In this document: positions 58,612-64,000 of the stretch, piece after piece
Position numbering within the stretch: the first letter of the stretch is position 1
How the letters are laid out: every line of letters starts with the position of its first letter
Source: Thermomicrobiales bacterium
GTDB lineage: Bacteria > Chloroflexota > Chloroflexia > Thermomicrobiales > UBA6265
Assembly: GCA_041390825.1 (NCBI GenBank)
Contig: JAWKPF010000024.1
Coordinates: 6,719 to 70,718, forward strand
Length of the DNA: 64,000 nt
Reading direction: 5' to 3'
Made by a program: the position numbers and the translations under genes
The notes under the pieces: generated by a model
Databases searched by the model: none
What the model saw: the letters and a program-made list of their open reading frames with translations, nothing else
Told to the model about the DNA's origin: nothing

Positions 58612-59292
58612 ATGGGTGAGGTTATTGGGCAATTGCTTCCCACCGCGGTCGGTGTGATGCTCAGTCCGCTGCCGATCGTCGGCGTCATCCTGATGCTCTT
58701 GTCCAGGAAGGCCAAGGTCAACGGGCCTGCGTTCCTGATCGGCTGGCTGGTGGGGCTCGCCATCGTGGTTGGCGGTATCGTCGCTTTTGTCGATCCCGAC
58801 AAACTCAACAAGAGTGACGGCGATCCCAGCACGCTTTCTGGCGTTCTGCATCTTGCGTTGGGTGTGCTTTTGCTCCTGCTGGCCGTCAAGCAGTTCAAAG
58901 GCCGGCCGGCCAAGGGCGAAGACCCCGAAATGCCGAAATGGATGGCCAAGATGCAGGACGCGTCGCCCATCTTCGCCTTCGGCATGGGCGCGTTTCTCTC
59001 GGGTCTCAACCCCAAGAACCTCATCTTCGATATCGCCGCGGCCGCGTCGATTGTGGCAGCAAATCTCGGCTCGACCGAGCAGATCGTCGCCGTGGTGGTC
59101 TTCATGATCCTGGCCTCGCTCACTGTCGGCATCCCGGTCCTTTGGTTCCTGGTCGCCGGGGAGAGCGCCAAGGCCAAGCTGGACACCCTGCGCGGATACC
59201 TCGTCGAATACAACTGGGTCATCATGTGCGTTCTCTTCCTCATCCTCGGCGTCAAGATCATCGGCGAGTCCTTGCCGGCGTTCTTCGACTGA
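58612..59292 (+). CDS. GAP/Sap-family membrane protein
   Basis: 226 residues, six hydrophobic segments: LLPTAVGVMLSPLPIVGVIL, GPAFLIGWLVGLAIVVGGIV, LALGVLLLLLAVKQF, FGMGAFLSGLNPKNLIFDIA, VVVFMILASLTVGIPVLWFL and IMCVLFLILGVKIIG. The SPLPIVG and SGLNPKNL motifs match the GAP (Sap, sulfolipid-addressing) family, related to LysE-type exporters and involved in lipid export in mycobacteria. GGAAGGGG precedes ATG 58612. Substrate here unknown. Confidence 0.8.
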   Translation: MGEVIGQLLPTAVGVMLSPLPIVGVILMLLSRKAKVNGPAFLIGWLVGLAIVVGGIVAFVDPDKLNKSDGDPSTLSGVLHLALGVLLLLLAVKQFKGRPAKGEDPEMPKWMAKMQDASPIFAFGMGAFLSGLNPKNLIFDIAAAASIVAANLGSTEQIVAVVVFMILASLTVGIPVLWFLVAGESAKAKLDTLRGYLVEYNWVIMCVLFLILGVKIIGESLPAFFD

Positions 59293-59354
59293 CCGTTGAC
59301 TTCGCAATGTACCTGCTATCGATCGCGCGATATTTGTCAGAAAGGTGAATCACC

Positions 59355-60302
59355 ATGAGCGTTACCAAAGTCAATGCCGACAATTTCCCCCGGGTGGAAT
59401 CCGACCACATGTTCGCCGCGATCCTAAAGGACAACGGCGGCGAAATCGGGAAGTGGATGCACAACCGCGAGCCAACCCCGCTCGACCACCAGCCAGTCAT
59501 CCGTCAAAACCGCGACACGCTCTACAGCGCCCTGATCGCCGATATCAGCAAGGGCGGCACGCTGACCATCCCGGATGGCGGCGACCGCTACCTCTCGGTG
59601 ATGGTGGTCAATCAAGACCACTTCATCAATCAGGTGTTTCACGATGCCGGAACGTATGAGTTGACCGTCGACGACTTCGATACGCCCTATGTGTTGCTCG
59701 CCGCACGCATCCTGGTCGACCCGGCCAACCCGGATGATGTTGTGGAAGTCAACGCCTTGCAGGACAAGTTGGTTTTCGAAGCCAAATCGAACGAGCCATT
59801 CACCAGCCCGGAGTACGACGGCGAATCCTATAGTCGGACTCGCGCGGCGCTTCTGGAACTAGCCCGGGATCTCGACGGTTTCAATAGAGCGTTTGGCCGG
59901 AAAGAAGATGTCGATCCCGTCCGGTATCTCATCGGCAGCGCGGCAGGCTGGGGTGGATTGCCGGACACCGAAGCGCAATACCTCAATGTCGATCCCGGCT
60001 TGCCGCTCGGCGAATACAAGATCGACGTGGGTAACGTTCCGGTCGATGCGTTCTGGTCGATTTCCCTCTACAACAAAGACGGCTATTTCGAGCCGAACAA
60101 GCGTAACCTCAACAGCGTCAACAGCATCACCGCCGTGAAGAACCAGGACGGCACGATCACCGTCAACTTCGGCGTGAGCGATGATGACAAACCAAACTAC
60201 TTCCCCATCATGGAGGGGTGGAACTACATGGTGCGGCTCTATCGACCGCATCAGGAAATCATCGACGGCTCCTGGAACTTCCCAGCGATCCAGCCTGCAT
60301 AG
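59355..60302 (+). CDS. DUF1254/DUF1214 domain protein
   Basis: 315 residues, cytoplasmic by composition. NADNFPRVESDHMFAAILKD and VIRQNRDTLYSALIADISKG are DUF1254; YLIGSAAGWGGLPDTEAQYL, then KIDVGNVPVDAFWSISLYNK with NFPAIQPA at the end are DUF1214. The function of these domains is unknown. AAAGG precedes ATG 59355. It is shorter than most two-domain members, about 320 against 450 or more. Confidence 0.85.
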   Translation: MSVTKVNADNFPRVESDHMFAAILKDNGGEIGKWMHNREPTPLDHQPVIRQNRDTLYSALIADISKGGTLTIPDGGDRYLSVMVVNQDHFINQVFHDAGTYELTVDDFDTPYVLLAARILVDPANPDDVVEVNALQDKLVFEAKSNEPFTSPEYDGESYSRTRAALLELARDLDGFNRAFGRKEDVDPVRYLIGSAAGWGGLPDTEAQYLNVDPGLPLGEYKIDVGNVPVDAFWSISLYNKDGYFEPNKRNLNSVNSITAVKNQDGTITVNFGVSDDDKPNYFPIMEGWNYMVRLYRPHQEIIDGSWNFPAIQPA

Positions 60303-60340
60303 GCCCGAGTTCAACGCACCCGTCCCGGAAAGGAAGTCAC

Positions 60341-60559
60341 ATGGTCTCCTCGGACAAGAGCAACTCGGATCCTGACGCAATTCTCCGCCGCGCCGTCGAG
60401 CGAAGAGCGCCCGAAGCCGCATCTTGGGGAATTGCGGCAGTCAACTGGGAGCCCACCGATTCCGAGAGTGCGTTCGAAGTGCTCTTCCGGTTCTACGGCC
60501 CAACCGAAGCGCTGTTCGAGAAGAAATGGTCCATGGCCGATCCACAGATTTCCCAGTGA
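60341..60559 (+). CDS. Short protein resembling the DUF1214 C-terminus
   Basis: 72 residues from ATG 60341 with GGAA upstream. RFYGPTEALFEKKWSMAD resembles the RLYRPHQEIIDGSWNFPA end of the previous gene and the usual RFYGP-K-W end of DUF1214 proteins. Upstream residues do not form the rest of that domain. It is either a stand-alone partner or a remnant of a duplicated gene. Confidence 0.55.
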   Translation: MVSSDKSNSDPDAILRRAVERRAPEAASWGIAAVNWEPTDSESAFEVLFRFYGPTEALFEKKWSMADPQISQ

Positions 60560-60705
60560 GAGATCGAACAAGGTTGGCGAGAAGACACGATGCCAAGCAC
60601 GGAGTGGCCGCGGACGTTGACCACAGTTGACGAATTGCGTACAGGATCCGGTTTGCTCCGGGGCAATCCGGATCCGTTCACCCGTGCAGACCCCGTAGAA
60701 CCGTT

Positions 60706-60954
60706 CTATTCACACTGATAGTTCACGCACCGTCCGCTCGGACAATCCGAGTCATGGCAGCAATCGTCCGCTGGAATACAGAAGCAGACCCGGCCATCAG
60801 GCTCGCAACAGCGCATATCCTCGGGGCAACATGCGAACCCGCGACAAAGCCGATGTGCGGGGCGCATATCGCAGCTGTGCTGGTTCAGGATGGAAGATTG
60901 TTGTCGACTCAGCTCGCACAACCGACGGGAACCCAGAGCGTCCCGTTTTGTCAA
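60706..60954 (-). CDS. Cysteine-rich small protein
   Basis: 82 residues with 14 Cys, most in the second half: FACCPEDMRCCEPDGRVCFC and DDCCHDSDCPSGRCVNYQC. Spacing resembles disulfide-rich or metal-binding knots. The N-terminal part gives no clear signal peptide and the start is uncertain. Function unknown. Confidence 0.5.
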   Translation of the reverse strand: MTKRDALGSRRLCELSRQQSSILNQHSCDMRPAHRLCRGFACCPEDMRCCEPDGRVCFCIPADDCCHDSDCPSGRCVNYQCE

Positions 60955-61295
60955 TCAGAACAGGCATGCCAATCTGCCGGGACGTGGCGTATCGGCGGAG
61001 AGGGATCCTCGCCCCGCGCGCCCTCATCCGGAAGAAGAGGTTCGCTCGTCGAGAACATGAAGATGTAACCCCGCAGCTGCCCAGGGTGCTGCCATGCCCA
61101 AAAACCCACCCTTCCGTAGCGAAGGGCCTCTGTGCCCTTTCGACGTCGCCCCCGGAGCTCCCCGCCTACTTGTGCCCCCATGCCTCAACGGGGGGGAAAC
61201 GCTCCCAAACTTTCGCTTACCCCAAACCGACCATGCTCATATCCCCTGCGAAGCCGTATGCTTGCGCAGCTTCTACTGTCTGTCTGAAAGGACGC
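60955..61295. other. No gene; spacer with hairpin-forming sequence
   Basis: I see no supported gene. CCCTTC (61109-61114) and GAAGGG (61121-61126) can pair, and a run of G (61190-61196) and a GAAAGGA ribosome site for the next gene lie downstream. Confidence 0.4.
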
Positions 61296-61811
61296 ATGCT
61301 CGTGGGTCGACCGCTCGCAATCTGGGTTCTGGCATTGGTCGCCGTGATTGCGGGGCTCGTCACCCTCGTCATCACCCTCCAGTTTCTCGAGATCATTCCC
61401 TGGGTCGGCGACGAAGCCGAGTTCTGGGGCGGCAAGTGGGCCGGCGTCTTCCTCTATGGATTGGAAACCTTCCTCTTCTTCGCGGTCGCGTTTGGCTGGC
61501 TCACCCTCAAGCCCTGGGCGCCGATGATCACGCTGCTCTTTGCGCTCTTCGGCTTCTTCGTTCCGTTCATGAGCTATCTGGCCGGGACGGAGCTCCTGTC
61601 GAGCGCGATGGGACCGATGATCTTCAGCGCGGTCATCATCCTGCTCGCCTTTCGGGGCCCGGCTCGCATGGCGCTGGCCGAAGCCGCCGCGCAACGCAGT
61701 GCTCCGAAACCCGCGGCCGCGCCCGCCAAAGCTGCCCCCGCCAAGGCTCCGTCCTCCGGGCTTCCGCCCGGCCAACCCCGCCCCAAAGGCTTCCGCTCCG
61801 ACGACGTGTAA
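61296..61811 (+). CDS. Four-helix membrane protein with GFRSDDV tail
   Basis: 171 residues. Four hydrophobic segments (IWVLALVAVIAGLVTLVITL, FLYGLETFLFFAVAFGWLTL, MITLLFALFGFFVPFMSYLA and MGPMIFSAVIILLAFRGPAR) precede an Ala/Pro/Lys linker and the end RPKGFRSDDV. ATG 61296 follows AAAGGA. Paralogue of the protein at 62089. Function unknown. Confidence 0.7.
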   Translation: MLVGRPLAIWVLALVAVIAGLVTLVITLQFLEIIPWVGDEAEFWGGKWAGVFLYGLETFLFFAVAFGWLTLKPWAPMITLLFALFGFFVPFMSYLAGTELLSSAMGPMIFSAVIILLAFRGPARMALAEAAAQRSAPKPAAAPAKAAPAKAPSSGLPPGQPRPKGFRSDDV

Positions 61812-61815
61812 CGCA

Positions 61816-61902
61816 GTCCAGTGCCCAGAGTCCAGGGTCCAGTGAACGTGGGCTGACCCCACTGCCATTGCATCGAAACCCACTGGACTCTGGGCACTGG
61901 AC
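61816..61902. repeat. Exact 20-bp inverted repeat of GTCCAGTGC type
   Basis: GTCCAGTGCCCAGAGTCCAG (61816-61835) is exactly complementary to CTGGACTCTGGGCACTGGAC (61883-61902), 47 bases apart. Both belong to the short GGACTC/CAGTG repeat family. It lies right after the first membrane protein gene and could act as its terminator. Confidence 0.85.
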
Positions 61903-62088
61903 ACTGAACTTCCGCTGGCTGGCGTATGATTTGCGCCAACTCCCGGCGCATTCGATCAGAACCGCCGGGCAAGTGAGGTATTCACGCAGAGCTGGGCGAA
62001 GAATCCCACTATTCCCCATGAGTGGAATGATGGGAAAGAGTAGCGGGCTCGATCGGTATTCGCGCTCAACCACATGAAAGGTCGAGAG

Positions 62089-62889
62089 GTGCTCGGACGA
62101 CCAGCTCCCCTCTGGATACTTGCCGTCCTCGGAACGATTGGCGGCTTGCTCTGCACCATTGTGCTCATGCAATTCGCCGAAGTTCTTCCCTGGGCGGGAG
62201 ACGAAGCCAGCTACATCGGCGGACGTTGGACCGGTGTGCTGGCCTACGCGCTGGCGGGCGCATTCTATTTTGCCGCCGCCTACGCCTGGCTGACGGTCAA
62301 GCCCTGGGCCCACATGGTCACCATCCTGGCCGCCCTGCTTGGGTTCTTCGTGCCGTTTATTAGCCATATGGACGGGACCGATCCTCGCTCGAGCGCCGTC
62401 GCGCCGTTGGTGATCGGTGTGCTGATGCTCTTCATGGTCTTCCGGCCGTCCACAAACCGGGCCATGGCCGCGGCGCTCTCGGGGCAAGGCGCGGTCAAGA
62501 CCGCCAAGACCCCACCGCCGCCGAAGCCGATGTCGGCCGCGCGCAAACGCGAAGTGGCGGAAGAGCAACGGAGAGCTGCCGCGAATGCGGCCGCTTCCCC
62601 ATCGGCTGCGCCGGCCGTTTCCGTTGCCACATCAGCGGCTGCCGCCTCCACGAGCGTGGCGCAGGTCGCGTCGGCCTTGCCAAAGCCCGCGTCCGGCACG
62701 ATTCCGAAACCCGCGGCGGCGGCGCCGGTGCGTCCCGCCTTCGCTGGCATGGCCAAATCGGCCGCGAGCATGCTCGGGAAAACGTCGTCCGCGCCGGCCA
62801 AACCTGCTGCCCCGGCAAACGCGCCGCAGCCGTCCAGCGCTCCGGCGAATCAACAGCGGCCGCGGGGTTTCCGTGCGGACGAAGTCTGA
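62089..62889 (+). CDS. Four-helix membrane protein with long Ala/Pro tail and GFRADEV end
   Basis: About 266 residues from GTG 62089 (an ATG 15 bases earlier is possible). Helices: LWILAVLGTIGGLLCTIVLM, VLAYALAGAFYFAAAYAWLT, MVTILAALLGFFVPFISHMD and VAPLVIGVLMLFMVFRP, followed by about 140 residues of Ala/Pro/Ser/Lys and the end RPRGFRADEV. The start is chosen by alignment to the paralogue, which begins MLVGRPLAIW. GAAAGG lies before the GTG. Function unknown. Confidence 0.7.
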   Translation: MLGRPAPLWILAVLGTIGGLLCTIVLMQFAEVLPWAGDEASYIGGRWTGVLAYALAGAFYFAAAYAWLTVKPWAHMVTILAALLGFFVPFISHMDGTDPRSSAVAPLVIGVLMLFMVFRPSTNRAMAAALSGQGAVKTAKTPPPPKPMSAARKREVAEEQRRAAANAAASPSAAPAVSVATSAAAASTSVAQVASALPKPASGTIPKPAAAAPVRPAFAGMAKSAASMLGKTSSAPAKPAAPANAPQPSSAPANQQRPRGFRADEV

Positions 62890-62892
62890 TCG

Positions 62893-64000
62893 CTATGCGG
62901 GCGCCACAGTGACGATCAGCAACGTGGCAGGAGCGGCGCCGGCGACCCGATAGGCTGTTGCCGCGCCATTGCTGGCGCTGATTCCCTGACCTGCCTGCAC
63001 GCTGGTGCGTTCAGGGGCGAACGATGCGACGCCCTCGCTGATCCGGACGCAATCCTCTTTGCACATCCCAGGATCGGCCTCCAACGTGCCCTGCCCGACG
63101 ACGATGAGCTCTGCCCCAGTGACCTCGTGGTCGGGGATGATGCTCCCTGGCGAGAGCGTCACCCGGCCGACGTCGATCCGCCAGTCTCCCATGTGGTTGG
63201 GGGGCTGGGTTGCGAGGGAAAGGGTTTCGAGCTGGACGCCAGGGTCGTTCTTGCTCGTCCCGTGCGCGCTGAGCGCGGAAAGGTCGGAGGAGAGCACGCG
63301 TCCCGCGATTCTGATGAGGAGCGCGCGCGCCACCGTGGACCCCTTGTTGCTGATACGGTGGCCGCTCTTGCCGGCGAGCATTTGGGGCGAGCCGGGCAGG
63401 ACGATACTGGACACACGATCCGCCACGTCGTCTAGGTCCTCGGCGAACTCGGGGACGTTCAAATCCGCTCTTGGCGTGACTTCGGCGATTGACAGCGTGC
63501 CAGATTCGACCAACAGGATGTGCGCTGTCCCGAACTGGAGCGTCAGGCTACTGCCACTGAGCATGGTCAATCGTTCGATCGCCGGCAGCATCTGACTGGC
63601 AGCTGGCGGGTCCCATGCCAGCGAGAAACGCATCGCCAGCGCGGCCGGCGCCCGGAACGTGCTCCAGCGTTCGGCGACCCGGCCATCGGTGATGCGCAAG
63701 GTGTCACAGAAGACCGAAGCCTTGGGCTGTGCGACCGGCAGCCCAAGGACCGAGGACTCCATACCTGCCGGAATCGACACCGTGAACACGACCAGATTGC
63801 CATTGGAAGAGATCGATTTCGCAGTCCATTCAGCTTGGGGAGCCGAGGCGCGCAGCGGCTCGAACTGGACCAGAAACTCTTCGACCCCGTTTGTTGCCGG
63901 GTGCCCGTCGGTATGGTCGACGAGATCTGGATGCACGACCGCTCGGAGTTCGGCGGTTTGTCCTGTTGCGAGGTAGACCGCCAGCGCATCGTAGAACGCC
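62893..64000 (-). CDS. SnoaL-like plus cupin fusion, cut by window edge
   Basis: The frame is open to the right edge, so the start is missing. Its first residues, FYDALAVYLATGQTAELRAV, then HPDLVDHTDGHPATNGVEEF, match a SnoaL-like ester-cyclase/NTF2 fold. From about residue 145 a cupin-like part follows (LQFGTAHILLVESGTLSIAE), and a second one (SPGSIIPDHEVTGAELIVVG) with QGISASNGAATAYRVAG near the end. No catalytic metal ligands are evident in the cupins. Probably a ligand-binding or isomerase-like protein; secretion cannot be judged. Confidence 0.6.
   Translation of the reverse strand, partial: AFYDALAVYLATGQTAELRAVVHPDLVDHTDGHPATNGVEEFLVQFEPLRASAPQAEWTAKSISSNGNLVVFTVSIPAGMESSVLGLPVAQPKASVFCDTLRITDGRVAERWSTFRAPAALAMRFSLAWDPPAASQMLPAIERLTMLSGSSLTLQFGTAHILLVESGTLSIAEVTPRADLNVPEFAEDLDDVADRVSSIVLPGSPQMLAGKSGHRISNKGSTVARALLIRIAGRVLSSDLSALSAHGTSKNDPGVQLETLSLATQPPNHMGDWRIDVGRVTLSPGSIIPDHEVTGAELIVVGQGTLEADPGMCKEDCVRISEGVASFAPERTSVQAGQGISASNGAATAYRVAGAAPATLLIVTVAPA

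Noticed and set aside
1..64000. tRNA or rRNA genes
   Set aside because: I looked for T-loop (GTTCGAATC-type) sequences with matching acceptor stems and found none; a tRNA scan would settle it.

Overview
The window is GC-rich bacterial chromosome, most likely from a Chloroflexota member of the Thermomicrobia/Sphaerobacter type. I base this on gene content and style: alanine/serine/proline linkers in secreted proteins, a DUF2419 queuosine-salvage enzyme, a class III cyclase fused to an NB-ARC-like ATPase, and an Mrp antiporter operon. This placement is an inference from reading, not a search result. No rRNA, tRNA or CRISPR array was recognised.

The window has three zones. Bases 1-6350 hold intact genes: two MFS transporter copies, a DUF937 protein, a CorA-like transporter lacking the GMN motif, a VIT1-like membrane protein and a PIN/RHH toxin-antitoxin pair. 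From about 6.5 to 47.6 kb almost every gene is recognisable by protein family but broken into frames that change every 50-150 bases. The families, gene order and ATGA start/stop overlaps survive, so uncorrected sequencing error is a likelier cause than biological decay. Coordinates in this zone are envelopes around a reconstructed gene. From 47.7 kb to the end the genes are intact again.

The frameshifted zone holds: a SRPBCC-ArsR-SRPBCC operon with a consensus-like promoter (6.4-7.7 kb); an NlpC/P60 protein; an aminoglycoside-phosphotransferase-like/P-loop kinase gene interrupted by a seven-copy repeat array; acetate kinase followed directly by phosphoketolase (12.8-16.4 kb); an amino-sugar group of nanE, a SIS protein, a BadF-type kinase and a neutral-ceramidase-like protein (17.2-20.9 kb); a seven-subunit Mrp Na+/H+ antiporter operon with LapA-like and DUF4397 genes downstream (28.6-20.9 kb, minus strand); a sorbosone-type sugar dehydrogenase; an exopolysaccharide group of two polytopic glycosyltransferases, a cellulose-synthase-like GT2 and a GH26-like hydrolase (30.9-37.3 kb); CsoR; a cyclase/ATPase regulator; an S41 peptidase; a SelA-like PLP enzyme; AbrB-Doc and BrnT-BrnA modules; a nucleoside phosphorylase; and an M19 dipeptidase.

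The intact right end carries a minus-strand set that fits peptide or muropeptide salvage: serine hydrolase, Tat-exported alpha/beta hydrolase, peptide ABC permeases and binding protein separated by a strong terminator, an acetyltransferase and anhydro-N-acetylmuramic acid kinase. It is followed by a DUF1801 protein, a cupin, the queuosine-salvage enzyme, VapBC, a GAP-family membrane protein, DUF1254/DUF1214 proteins, a cysteine-rich small protein, two paralogous membrane proteins with the same C-terminal tail, and a SnoaL-cupin fusion cut by the window edge.

The most unusual signal is a dispersed repeat family of about 40-45 bp. It is found between genes and also inside two kinase genes, where it can be read as protein in phase with the flanking coding sequence. 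A second family, made of short CAGT/GGACTC-type units, occurs in several spacers including two within or beside the Mrp operon.
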